From Terriglobia bacterium (GTDB lineage Bacteria > Acidobacteriota > Terriglobia > UBA7540): a DNA stretch of 58,388 nt. The notes under the pieces were generated by a model. That model ran no database searches. It saw only the letters and a program-made list of their open reading frames with translations, and was not told where the DNA came from. The stretch is taken from contig JAIQEZ010000011.1 of assembly GCA_020073545.1 (NCBI GenBank), positions 1-58,388 on the forward strand. Reading direction: 5' to 3'. Shown in pieces: positions 7,434 to 14,647 of the stretch. The position numbers and the translations under genes are program-made. Position 1 is the stretch's first letter. Every line of letters begins with the position of its first letter.

Positions 7434-9686
7434 ATGAAGCTTGAGTCCGTTAGAATAAAAAGGTTCCGCAGCATCGAGGACTGTGAGCTGACAAACCTCG
7501 GCGGCTTCAATGTACTTATCGGGAAGAATAATTCGGGCAAGTCGAACATCCTCTCGGCTATCCATGCATTCTTCAAATGCATACAGGGCGGCAATGTCGT
7601 GACGCTGCAGCCCCCGCACGGAGGGGAAATTGACTTCTACAAGAAAGAAACCAAGCTGCCGATTGAAATCAGCCTCAATTTCTCGCTATCCCTCGCGGAG
7701 AGGGATGCCCTCATCCAAGACATTGTGACCGAAGCGTCACAGGTCAGGAACGCTGCCGAAGGGCTCGACCCAGGCCTTCGACTAGTTGCCACGGTGAGCA
7801 TCACTCCCCCACCGCGCTCCTTCGGCTACACGAGCAGGATCGCCCTGGAAAACGCAGGAACGCCGACCGGCAAGCTTCCTCTCGCCGAGAGGACGATTCT
7901 TAGCATCACGCCTCAAACGGCACGGGAACTCCGCGACCGATTATCTGTTGCCAAACGAGCACGCGACGATGCAGAAAGTCTGCGTCGAATGCCTCGCTAC
8001 ATAGACAACGACGAGTGGGAGCGATTCCGTGCAATGATGGGGCGCGAATTGAAGGACCGGCCATCGTTGAGATCCATGTTGAGGCGATATACGCCACCGG
8101 GCCGTATCACCCCCGAAGCATTGGACGCCCTTGAATCGGCCATTGCGGCTTCTTCGTCGTTCCAGGAATTCGTCAGAGCCGTTGAAGGAATTGCCTCGGA
8201 GAAGGAGAAGGATGCTCTGACAATTCAACAAGAGCCCTTGGGAGAGAAGATCAGCACCTTCGCAGGTGAGGAAGCCGCGGTACCAAGGTATGTGCAAAGC
8301 CTGTTGGGCAAGATGTCAAATATTCGGGTCGCCCACTTCACGGAGCAGCGCGAGCCAATCGGGAAGGAAGAGGCTGAAAGACTCCTCTCGCTGAAGGTAA
8401 CGCGGGGGGGCCCCGAGATCCTGAAGAATTTCCAAGAAACAGTTTCGGGTTTGTTGGGTGTGAATATCGATGCATTTCAGAGCGAGTCGCGTTCGAGGGA
8501 CGAAGAGCGATCCGCAGAGATGGACGTAGACAATTTCCTCGTTGAGGTCAATGGGTCTGGCATCCGAGAGGCGCTTCGATTGGTACTGGACGTCGAGTTT
8601 GAGAACCCAAACATGCTGTTGGTTGAAGAACCTGAGATACATCTGCACCCCGCTCTCGAAACAAGTGTGATGCGATACCTCAAGCGCGTAAGCTCGACGC
8701 GGCAGGTATTTATAACGACACACTCGACCAATTTCCTCGACACCCCTGAAATGAACAATGTGTATCTAGTTACCAAGTTGGGTTCGACCCAAGTCCAACT
8801 GCTAGACCTGGTGGAGGCGGAGGCCCGAATCCCAGCGGAACTGGGAGTCCGATTAAGCTCCGTGTTTATGTACGATCGACTTGTCTTCGTAGAGGGGCCA
8901 CACGACGAAGACATCCTCCGTGAGTACGCTTCGAAACTAGGCATCAACTTGAGCCAAGTAAATGCGGGCTTCCTTCCAATGAGGGGCGCCCGGAATTTCG
9001 CGCACTTTGCCAGCAGCGCCACGCTGTCCTTCTTATCAAAACGCCAGGTCAGGATCTGGTTCGTTACCGACAGGGACGAGCGCGATGACTCGGAGATCGC
9101 AAAATTGAAACATCTCGTTGGGCCAAACGCAATTGTGTGCGTTCTCAAGAAGAGGGAAATGGAAAATTACTTGGCTTGCCCGCGCGCACTGGCCCAGTTC
9201 ATTGGCGTCAAAAGGGAGTTGTCGGGTCCCCCGAAGGGCCGGTCGGCACCGTCAGAGGCGGAAGTTGGCACAGCCATCGACCAGTGCGTGGAGGAGTTGA
9301 GACACGCAGCCATCGAGAGGCGAGTCGCCAAGATCCTATGCAGACCGCTTTATCCTGCGCTAGACAGGGTCTGCGACCGGTCCGGTGGCAACACCATTGT
9401 GGAGAGGGTGAGCCAGGAAGTCGATACGATGATCCAACAGCTGGAGCAGACCAAGGAGAGTGCGGGGAGGGTATTCGAAGAACAGGCCGGCCTCGTGGAG
9501 ACCCGGTGGGCTTCCTCAAAACTATCGATTGTCCCTGGAGATGAGCTTCTCGATATGGTTTGCCAGAAGTTTGGCGTGCGTTTCAAAAAGGAGTCCGGGG
9601 ACGGTGCCCGCTTGGTGGGATTGATGCAAGCCAGTGAGATTGATCCCGAGATAACAGACCTAATCAAGCAGCTGGGGTCGGCCTAG
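7434..9686 (+). CDS. OLD-family ATPase/TOPRIM endonuclease
   Basis: 750 residues. The N-terminal ABC/SMC-like ATPase has Walker A GKNNSGKS at residues 30-37, Walker B LLVEEPEIHLHP near 395-406 and an H-loop in ITTHSTNF near 428. The C-terminal TOPRIM nuclease has FVEGPHDEDIL near 485 (catalytic Glu) and VTDRDERDD near 543 (DxD metal site). This is the class 1 OLD architecture, shared with GajA of Gabija. No UvrD-like GajB helicase or reverse transcriptase lies next to it, so it appears to be a solitary OLD nuclease, probably anti-phage or from a mobile element; that role is inference. GGAGGG precedes the ATG. The gene sits in a repeat-rich island and its codon use looks less GC-biased than that of its neighbours. 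Confidence 0.88.
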   Translation: MKLESVRIKRFRSIEDCELTNLGGFNVLIGKNNSGKSNILSAIHAFFKCIQGGNVVTLQPPHGGEIDFYKKETKLPIEISLNFSLSLAERDALIQDIVTEASQVRNAAEGLDPGLRLVATVSITPPPRSFGYTSRIALENAGTPTGKLPLAERTILSITPQTARELRDRLSVAKRARDDAESLRRMPRYIDNDEWERFRAMMGRELKDRPSLRSMLRRYTPPGRITPEALDALESAIAASSSFQEFVRAVEGIASEKEKDALTIQQEPLGEKISTFAGEEAAVPRYVQSLLGKMSNIRVAHFTEQREPIGKEEAERLLSLKVTRGGPEILKNFQETVSGLLGVNIDAFQSESRSRDEERSAEMDVDNFLVEVNGSGIREALRLVLDVEFENPNMLLVEEPEIHLHPALETSVMRYLKRVSSTRQVFITTHSTNFLDTPEMNNVYLVTKLGSTQVQLLDLVEAEARIPAELGVRLSSVFMYDRLVFVEGPHDEDILREYASKLGINLSQVNAGFLPMRGARNFAHFASSATLSFLSKRQVRIWFVTDRDERDDSEIAKLKHLVGPNAIVCVLKKREMENYLACPRALAQFIGVKRELSGPPKGRSAPSEAEVGTAIDQCVEELRHAAIERRVAKILCRPLYPALDRVCDRSGGNTIVERVSQEVDTMIQQLEQTKESAGRVFEEQAGLVETRWASSKLSIVPGDELLDMVCQKFGVRFKKESGDGARLVGLMQASEIDPEITDLIKQLGSA

Positions 9687-9783
9687 CAAACGGCAGTAGC
9701 CACCGCGAGCGCCTTTCTAGCCCGCGCACGGCCGAAGGTCCGCCGATCCTAATGGTGGGCGAGCCGAAAGAGGCCGTGGGCTC

Positions 9784-9812
9784 TTCCATTTCCCACCCCG
9801 GCGGACCCACGG
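9784..9812. repeat. 30-base dispersed repeat, copy 1 (TTCCCACCC...GACCCACGG)
   Basis: A segment reading TTCCATTTCCCACCCC then GGCGGACCCACGG. Close copies lie at 11834-11863 and 12799-12828, bracketing the small membrane-protein genes of this island. Confidence 0.6.
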
Positions 9813-9825
9813 CAAATCTGCACTT

Positions 9826-9848
9826 GTAGCCCAGGCCCCCTGGTCTGG
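9826..9848 (+). repeat. GTAG-headed palindrome, CCAGGCC stem
   Basis: GTAGC followed by CCAGGCC and, after a short loop, GGTCTGG; pairing includes one G-U wobble. Same layout as a REP but with an unrelated stem sequence. Confidence 0.5.
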
Positions 9849-9889
9849 CCCTGCAGCTTTTCCAGCGGCGCGGGTTCTCGCCGCGCCGC

Positions 9890-9913
9890 GTAGCACGGCC
9901 ATCTTGGCCGTGC
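9890..9913 (+). repeat. GTAG-headed palindrome, CACGGCC stem
   Basis: GTAG, stem CACGGCC, loop ATCTT, stem GGCCGTG. A perfect 7-base stem directly behind the tetranucleotide. Confidence 0.65.
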
Positions 9914-9924
9914 CCTCGAGATCC

Positions 9925-9947
9925 CGCGGGCAGGATGCCCGTGCTAC
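9925..9947 (-). repeat. GTAG-headed palindrome, CGGGCA stem
   Basis: Minus strand: GTAGCA, stem CGGGCA, loop TCC, stem TGCCCG. It lies in inverted orientation to the element at 9890-9913, 11 bases away. Confidence 0.65.
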
Positions 9948-9990
9948 AGAGTTTGGCCGCGCCGCCAAGACCACGGTGCGGTCGAGAAGC

Positions 9991-10014
9991 CGCCCCGATA
10001 AGTCGGGGCGCTAC
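9991..10014 (-). repeat. GTAG-headed palindrome, CGCCCCGA stem
   Basis: Minus strand: GTAG, stem CGCCCCGA, loop CTTA, stem TCGGGGCG. An 8-base perfect stem. Confidence 0.7.
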
Positions 10015-10072
10015 GTATCCTTCCAACGGCTCGGTCATGGGAAAACTGGCCGCCGGTCGTGGTTTGGGGCGC

Positions 10073-10121
10073 GGGTTTATTCGCTGGCCAGGTTCCACCA
10101 CACATCTATTCGGCCCCGACG
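10073..10121. repeat. 49-base direct repeat, left copy, flanking DUF2569 gene
   Basis: 46 of 49 bases match 10761-10809 by eye. It starts with GGGTTTA, includes GGCCAGGTTCCACCAC and ends CGGCCCCGACG. The two copies lie on either side of the DUF2569 gene (10216-10716). Confidence 0.85.
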
Positions 10122-10132
10122 TATCGGGGCAG

Positions 10133-10156
10133 GCCCTGCACCATATGGTGCAGGGC
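10133..10156. repeat. Perfect 24-base palindrome
   Basis: GCCCTGCACCAT joined directly to its own reverse complement, with no loop. It is followed at once by a GTAG-headed hairpin (10158-10182). As a loop-free palindrome it could be a protein-binding site or a recombination hot spot. Confidence 0.7.
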
Positions 10157-10215
10157 AGTAGGGGCGCCCCTCGTGGACGGCCACACGCCTCTGAGATAAG
10201 AAGCAGGGTCGCTCA

Positions 10216-10716
10216 ATGGAGTTTCTAAACGGCAGGCAGCGCAAAACGGAACTGCAAGGCGTCGGCGGCTGGCTTCTGCTTTTCTGCGTCCTAGTGACTA
10301 TCATCGGCCCGGCGGTCGCAGTGTTCTCGTATTCCGCGGAGTTTGCCCGAATCCTGGAAAGCTGGGATGGTTTCGGGACTGTCGCCACGTTCCATCTGGT
10401 CGTCGATGTCGCTGGCTTGGGGCTGACGGCATTCGCAGTATATGCGGGAATGGCGCTCTGGACCATCAGGCCGAATGCCGTGCGGACGGCAAAGAGCTTC
10501 CTTATTGTGGGATTCGCCTTCAGGGCCATCACGGAGCTTGCTTGTCTATCATTGGGCACGAGCGATCTGTTCTGGGTGCCGGCGCCAACCGTAGAATCCA
10601 CCGTTGGAGACGAAGTAAGAAACGCCATTTCCTTCGTGATTTGGTTCACTTACTTCAAGGAATCCAAAAGGGTGAAAGCTACATACGGATCGCCAGATGC
10701 CGGAGCGGCAAGGTAG
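10216..10716 (+). CDS. DUF2569 membrane protein
   Basis: 166 residues, four predicted membrane segments at ~18-40, 58-82, 94-112 and ~132-147. GVGGWLLLF near the start and a last membrane segment ending WFTYFKESKRV are typical of DUF2569, whose function is unknown. The stop codon TAG (10714-10716) lies inside a GTAG-headed palindrome. The gene is enclosed by a 49-base direct repeat on both sides, which suggests it moved or was duplicated as a cassette. Confidence 0.7.
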   Translation: MEFLNGRQRKTELQGVGGWLLLFCVLVTIIGPAVAVFSYSAEFARILESWDGFGTVATFHLVVDVAGLGLTAFAVYAGMALWTIRPNAVRTAKSFLIVGFAFRAITELACLSLGTSDLFWVPAPTVESTVGDEVRNAISFVIWFTYFKESKRVKATYGSPDAGAAR

Positions 10717-10730
10717 CGCAGACCTCTGCG
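10713..10730 (+). repeat. GTAG-headed palindrome overlapping the DUF2569 stop codon
   Basis: GTAG, stem CGCAGA, loop CC, stem TCTGCG. A second hairpin with stem GCGCAGAGC follows at about 10736. The TAG of the head is the stop codon of the preceding gene. Confidence 0.6.
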
Positions 10731-11151
10731 GGCTGGCGCAGAGCGGGAGCTCTGCGCTGGGGGTTTACTCGGTGGCCAGGTTCCACCACGCATCTATTCG
10801 GCCCCGACGCGGCGACGCCGGACGACATATGGCGATGTAAAATCGCCGCTACGGGCGACGCCGGACGACATATGGCGATGTAAAATCGCCGCTACAAGAC
10901 GGTGGGGAGCCGCGCACGGCGGGCTAAGAGAAGCACCGGCGCGACACGAAGAAATTGCCGCAATGTTTTCTAATGTGGCGATGTAAAATCGCCGCTACAA
11001 GACGGTGGGGAGCCGCGCACGGCGGGCTAAGAGAAGCACCGGCGCTACGGCAAAAAATCGCCGCAATGTTTTCCAATTTGGCGATGTAAAATCGCCGCTA
11101 CAAAACCTTGATCGCCGGTGGGGACACCGGCGCGACGGCAAAAAATCGCCG
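10717..11151. other. REP cluster downstream of the RAYT gene
   Basis: No gene. The stretch is built of nested direct repeats. A 43-base unit occurs twice (starts 10812 and 10855) and a 103-base unit twice (starts about 10895 and 10998), each carrying one REP palindrome. The second copy of the 49-base repeat lies at 10761-10809. Confidence 0.75.
10761..10809. repeat. 49-base direct repeat, right copy, flanking DUF2569 gene
   Basis: Partner of 10073-10121 with three visible mismatches. It ends where the REP cluster begins. Confidence 0.85.
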
Positions 11152-11155
11152 CTAC
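10831..11155 (-). repeat. Four REP palindromes and a half copy, GTAG on the minus strand
   Basis: Identical REP cores (minus strand: GTAG, C, GGCGAT, loop TTTAC, ATCGCC) lie at 10831-10852, 10874-10895, 10977-10998 and 11080-11101. A half copy at about 11145-11155 touches the 3' end of the RAYT gene. A hairpin with stem CGCCGGTG (11113-11132), headed GTCG instead of GTAG, lies between them. All point in the same direction, opposite to the copies on the other side of the RAYT gene. Confidence 0.9.
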
Positions 11156-11661
11156 ACATCGCGCTTCCAGGGCGGGACGAACGGGTCGGGCGGTGCGACG
11201 GCCTTCTTCCAGTCGAACATCCACGAGCCAGAATAGGGCCAATCGCGAGGATCCTTGACCAGGCCCTTTCTCGCGGGGTTATTGAAGATGTACCACGCCA
11301 CGGCGTTTTCCTCTTCTCCCTCTCGCAGAACGTGGTCGTAAAAACCCTTCTCCCAGACATTTCTGATTCCGTCTCCGCGACCGACAGACGTGGCCTCGCC
11401 CTTGAATCCCTTTAACAGTGCGACAAGGCTGGAGGAATCCGCGAGGCCGACGAGTTCCAGGTGAAGATGGTCAGGCATGAAGCAGTAGGCGTAAACGTCA
11501 AACATCTGCACCCGGCATTTCTGTTTTAGGCAGTCGAGCAGGTTTGCAATCAATTGGCCGCTTGAAAGGTTAGGTCGGCGGCCCTCAGTGCAGATGGTGA
11601 TGAAATACCAATGGCGACCGACGTAGCTCTGGCGGGGAAGCCGGTTGCGTTTCCTTCTCAT
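11152..11661 (-). CDS. REP-associated tyrosine transposase (RAYT, TnpA_REP)
   Basis: 169 residues, a typical RAYT length. The Y1/HUH signature is clear: FMPDHLHLEL gives the metal-binding His-x-His, and WYIFNNPARKGLV carries the catalytic Tyr with the family's Asn-Pro motif. RAYTs are single-copy domesticated relatives of IS200/IS605 transposases. They bind and cleave REP palindromes headed by GTAG or GGAG. Here REPs lie on both sides: four behind the gene and three in the leader, in inverted orientation. The first leader REP begins at the base next to the start codon (11659-11661), so the mRNA leader itself would fold into REP hairpins. This match of enzyme and target makes the assignment secure. 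Confidence 0.92.
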   Translation of the reverse strand: MRRKRNRLPRQSYVGRHWYFITICTEGRRPNLSSGQLIANLLDCLKQKCRVQMFDVYAYCFMPDHLHLELVGLADSSSLVALLKGFKGEATSVGRGDGIRNVWEKGFYDHVLREGEEENAVAWYIFNNPARKGLVKDPRDWPYSGSWMFDWKKAVAPPDPFVPPWKRDV

Positions 11662-11751
11662 GTAGCGGCGATTTTACATCGCCACTCACCCCAACGTAGC
11701 GGCGATTTTACATCGCCACTCACCCCAACGTAGCGGCGATTTTACATCGCC
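11662..11751 (+). repeat. Three tandem REPs in the RAYT leader
   Basis: REP cores at 11662-11683, 11696-11717 and 11730-11751, period exactly 34 bases, separated by the 12-base spacer ACTCACCCCAAC. Each is GTAG, C, GGCGAT, TTTAC, ATCGCC on the plus strand. They cover the sequence immediately upstream of the RAYT start and may regulate it. Confidence 0.92.
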
Positions 11752-11833
11752 ATTCGTTCTTGGCCGCGCCGTCAAAGGCACGGCGCGGTCGAAGGGCCGC
11801 AAAGCTGCAACGCGAGCCTTGCGCTGCGGTCCC

Positions 11834-11863
11834 CTTGCATTTCCCACCCTTGCGAACCCACGG
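11834..11863. repeat. 30-base dispersed repeat, copy 2
   Basis: Reads CTTGCATTTCCCACCC then TTGCGAACCCACGG; compare 9784-9812 and 12799-12828. The preceding segment around 11757-11800 (TTGGCCGCGCCG then a CACGGCGCGGTCGAAG-like part) also resembles 9952-9988. Nothing else is seen in 11752-11992. Confidence 0.6.
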
Positions 11864-11992
11864 TCAATTAAAATGGCGAATTGATCGTGGCTACCGGCCG
11901 AGGGGCGAAACTCTGCGCGCTTCTCTGGCGCTGGCCAAATAGACGTCGAGCAAGCGGGAAGGTAAGAGTCTTTCTCTGGAGGCAAACTGGAA

Positions 11993-12652
11993 ATGAAAAC
12001 CAAATCCGCATCGATCTTTGTCGTGGTTGGCTCGTGGACGATTGTCGCCGTCATCGGCCTCCTCCTGGGCTGGTGGTTCAACAGCGCGTACTTCTCGATG
12101 CTCGGCGAAACTAGCCGCAGCATCGTCGAGTTCCTCTCGCTCACTTCCCTTTACTTCCGGGAGGACATCATGCCCTATGCGGAGCGGGTGTTTGAGGTGT
12201 GGCTCGTGGCGCAGGTGGCGGTATCTGTGCTCTGCCTGGGTGTCGCCTTGCCGAGGCTGCTGCCGACGCCTGGAGCGCGGCGTGCGGTGCTCGTGTCCGG
12301 TCTCTGCCTGCCGTTGGTCTTTTGCTTGGTCGCGGGAATTGCGAGGCCATTGACGCAGAAGGGTGTGCTTGGGCCATCGAGCCTGGACGGCCTCACGTTG
12401 CCAAAGCTTGCAGAGGGCGAGTCGGTCGTGATAGGGGGTTACAAATTCTCCAAGACTTCCTTCGGTCTGGGAGTTGAGAACCTCGGTGATACGAGATCCG
12501 TACCCAAGATCCTTGTCTATGATGTCGAATCCGCGTGGGAGAACAACAGGGGGGTCACCATCCTTGCGGCGCTCCTCTGGTTGGGTCTTGGGGCAGCAGT
12601 AGTTCGTCTCTGGACTGTGAAAGCGGGGGGCCCCGGTCAGAGTCCTGCCTGA
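11993..12652 (+). CDS. Hypothetical membrane protein with four hydrophobic segments
   Basis: 219 residues, not recognised. Hydrophobic stretches lie at ~8-27, 68-88, 97-118 and ~186-205. The loop between the last two (~119-185) is polar and probably folded. Near the ATG there is GGAGG (11978-11982) ten bases upstream. The gene is flanked by copies of the same 30-base repeat (11834-11863 and 12799-12828), like a cassette. No catalytic motif is visible. Confidence 0.6.
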   Translation: MKTKSASIFVVVGSWTIVAVIGLLLGWWFNSAYFSMLGETSRSIVEFLSLTSLYFREDIMPYAERVFEVWLVAQVAVSVLCLGVALPRLLPTPGARRAVLVSGLCLPLVFCLVAGIARPLTQKGVLGPSSLDGLTLPKLAEGESVVIGGYKFSKTSFGLGVENLGDTRSVPKILVYDVESAWENNRGVTILAALLWLGLGAAVVRLWTVKAGGPGQSPA

Positions 12653-12712
12653 GCGTGGATGGCGCATCCCGGTGCTGCGCTTTGCGCGGGGGTGACGACG
12701 AGAGGCGCGGCC

Positions 12713-12737
12713 GGGCGAACACGAGGTTCGCCCCTAC
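12713..12737 (-). repeat. GTAG-headed palindrome, GGGCGAAC stem
   Basis: Minus strand: GTAG, stem GGGCGAAC, loop CTCGT, stem GTTCGCCC. The element at 10158-10182 (GTAGGGGCGCCCCTCGTG) looks like a decayed relative sharing the CTCGTG part. Confidence 0.7.
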
Positions 12738-12768
12738 AACAGACGCTGGCGTGCCCTCAGGCGGGTAA

Positions 12769-12795
12769 CCACGGTCAGTGATTCTCTGACCGTGG
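12769..12795. repeat. 10-base stem hairpin between convergent genes
   Basis: CCACGGTCAG and its perfect complement CTGACCGTGG around a 7-base loop. It lies between the convergent 219-residue membrane protein gene and the SDR gene. No T-run follows, so it is not a classical terminator. Confidence 0.6.
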
Positions 12796-12798
12796 GCG

Positions 12799-12828
12799 TT
12801 TCCATTTTCCACCCCGGCGAACCCACGG
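12799..12828. repeat. 30-base dispersed repeat, copy 3
   Basis: Reads TTTCCATTTTCCACCCC then GGCGAACCCACGG; third copy of the repeat at 9784-9812 and 11834-11863. Confidence 0.6.
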
Positions 12829-12853
12829 GCAAAGCCAACTTCGGGATCGGGGT

Positions 12854-13615
12854 TCAATGACCCGCTGCGGTCATGGCGCCGTCCACCACCAGGTAGGTCC
12901 CTGAGATGAACGAGGCTGCGTCTGAGGCCAGGAAAAGCGCGGCATCGGCAACGTCGCGCGGCGTGCCGATGCGGCCCAAGGGATGGAAACTCAACACCTG
13001 CTTCAGGGTGGCCTCGGGGTCAGGCTGGAGCGCCAGCCACTCGTCCATCATGGCGGCGCTAATGTAGCCGGGGCAGATGGCGTTCGCGCGGATTCCCTCG
13101 CGGCCGTGGTCCAGTGCGAGCGCGCGGGTCAGCCCGAGCATGCCCGATTTCGAAGCATCGTACGCAGCGGTGCCCGCGTAGGAAACAAACGCATGCACTG
13201 AGGAGATGTTCACGATTGCCCCGCCTCGCCCGCGCATGTGAGGAATGGCGTATTTGCAGAACAGAAAAACGCCTTTCAGATTCACCCCGAGCTGGCGGTC
13301 CCAATCGGTGGAAGGAAGATCCACCACCTGGCCAACCACTTCGATTCCGGCGTTGTTTACGAGCACGTCGAGCGAACCGAGTTCCTCCACGGTGCGGGCC
13401 ACGGCGTTTTGCACGTCCTCCTCGCGGGCAACGTCGCCGTGGATGGCCAGAGCGCGCCCATTGCGGCTGAGACCTTGCGCCATCTGGCGGGCGCGCTCGG
13501 CGTTGATATCGAACACCACGACCGCGGCTCCCGCTTCCACAAAGCGCTCCGCGATGGCGGCGCCAATTCCCATGGCGGCGCCCGTTACGAGGGCGACTTT
13601 GTTGTCGAGGCGCAT
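12854..13615 (-). CDS. SDR-family NAD(P)-dependent oxidoreductase
   Basis: 253 residues, a classical short-chain dehydrogenase. The Rossmann motif is TGAAMGIGAAIAERF (residues ~11-25), NNAG is in VLVNNAGIEV, the catalytic Ser is in NISSVHAF, and Tyr/Lys are in YDASKSGMLGL. The C-terminal FLASDAASFISGTYLVVDGAM is standard for FabG-like enzymes. The Asp in VVFDINAER after the second strand favours NAD(H). The substrate is unknown. I chose ATG 13615 because AGGGAGG lies nine bases upstream; an upstream in-frame extension to 13759 has no family support. Confidence 0.92.
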   Translation of the reverse strand: MRLDNKVALVTGAAMGIGAAIAERFVEAGAAVVVFDINAERARQMAQGLSRNGRALAIHGDVAREEDVQNAVARTVEELGSLDVLVNNAGIEVVGQVVDLPSTDWDRQLGVNLKGVFLFCKYAIPHMRGRGGAIVNISSVHAFVSYAGTAAYDASKSGMLGLTRALALDHGREGIRANAICPGYISAAMMDEWLALQPDPEATLKQVLSFHPLGRIGTPRDVADAALFLASDAASFISGTYLVVDGAMTAAGH

Positions 13616-14179
13616 GCCGTTGAACCTCCCTGGAGATTTTCGCCGTGGGGCTTCGTCGCGCTCCGCAACCGCGAATACCACCACCATGTGGCCGGCAGCG
13701 GACCTTGTCCCTACGGCACCATTCCCCCGCGCGGCATGCGGCGATAGGGCTCGACGCACGTCCTGGGAAACGTCTCGTAGGATACCCCATCCCGCAGTCC
13801 ATCGGGTATGAGATGTTCGAGCAGGAAAGTCATCGCGGATTCCATTACGCGCCCCTACGCTTTCGGCTCGACCCAGGAATGCAGAATCGCTCGCGACATC
13901 GCGCTGATCATGAAGGCCGCAACCGAGGTCTCGAGGTAGGAGTTTTCATCGTTGAGCACGGCGTGCCAGCCGCTGAGGGACGTCGCGCGCCGCAGCTTTC
14001 TGGTCGGCAAGGCGCTGGGACGGTTGAAGATGGCCAAGTGGGGATCCGGCCGGGGGATCGATCCGGTTTCGTCCGCCCCAAGACCACGAACAGCAAAGGC
14101 TTGGTTCGAATAGCAGACGCGACGTCACCTGAAGCAACAGTTCAGGAGTTTTGCCGCGCAATTTGATACTATTGCCAGC
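13616..14179. other. Intergenic stretch with gene remnants
   Basis: No intact gene. It contains a likely glycoside-hydrolase remnant on the minus strand (13855-14037). From about 14094 onward it has sequence shared with 18763-18845, the leader of the intact beta-propeller gene. Confidence 0.5.
13855..14037 (-). pseudogene. Remnant of a GH88/GH105-like glycoside hydrolase
   Basis: About 60 codons reading SLSGWHAVLNDENSYLETS then VAAFMISAMSRAILHSWV. This resembles the region of GH88/GH105 unsaturated glycuronyl hydrolases where a W-x-x-VL-D...SYLETS motif is followed by an FxxAMARGI-like helix. Only this fragment is recognisable, and neither start nor full domain is present. Assignment by motif memory alone; moderate to low confidence. 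Confidence 0.4.
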
Positions 14180-14605
14180 GTGAGACGCCTATCTGCGTTT
14201 CTGGTTGTGGCTGTGCCGCTTGCGGCTCAAAGGGAGCCGGGGAACCCGCTGGAGAATCTGCCTCCCAACATCGAAATGCTGACCCATTTCGGGGAGCGCG
14301 CGGACATTTCCCCGGATAACCAGCGTGTTGCCTTCATGGCGAAAAGCTTCGGCGGTGTTCGAGAGCAAGGATCGAAGCTGCGTGCTGGAAGCCCAAGACT
14401 TCTACGACAACGACGCGAAGATGGTTTTCACCTGCTATGAACCGAAGGGGTCGGCGTCGGTCATGGGAATTGCTCTCGAGACAGGTAAGGTAACCAACTT
14501 TTCGAAGGCGCCGGGCAGTTACAACGAACCGGAAGGGATCTTCCCGGATGGGCTCTACACCGCCGTCGAGGCGGACCGCCAGTGCGAAGGGCACGGCGGC
14601 CAAAG
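14180..14605 (+). pseudogene. Truncated, frameshifted copy of the 18846-19856 beta-propeller gene
   Basis: The first ~55 codons match the start of the intact gene at 18846 (NPLENLPPNIEMLTHFGERA), but the start codon is GTG. The sequence then jumps from the equivalent of about 19018 to about 19392, a deletion of about 370 bases. The reading frame shifts there, and homology (VLEAQDFYDNDAKMVFTCYE and on to EADRQCE) continues to about 14605. No product is expected. Homology also reaches about 85 bases upstream (from 14094). Confidence 0.88.
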
Positions 14606-14647
14606 AAGCCGCGTGTGAAGGCGTTCTGGAAGGAGGGTGCTATCACC

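Larger units (their letters stand above)
9687..10215. other. Palindrome-dense intergenic stretch
   Basis: No gene is visible. The stretch carries at least five hairpins headed by GTAG on one strand or the other: 9826-9848 (+), 9890-9913 (+), 9925-9947 (-), 9991-10014 (-), 10158-10182 (+). It also has a perfect 24-base palindrome (10133-10156) and a first copy of a 49-base direct repeat (10073-10121). Confidence 0.65.

Noticed and set aside
7434-9686. Gabija system (GajAB)
   Set aside because: The protein has the OLD/GajA plan, but no UvrD-like GajB helicase lies next to it on either side.
10831-11751. Possible CRISPR array from regularly repeated palindromes
   Set aside because: Repeats are short, inverted on the two sides of a RAYT gene, and the spacers are themselves repeated. 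The REP/RAYT explanation fits all of it.
13616-13759. Longer N-terminus for the SDR enzyme
   Set aside because: The extra residues have no family similarity, and AGGGAGG stands at the right distance before the internal ATG at 13615.
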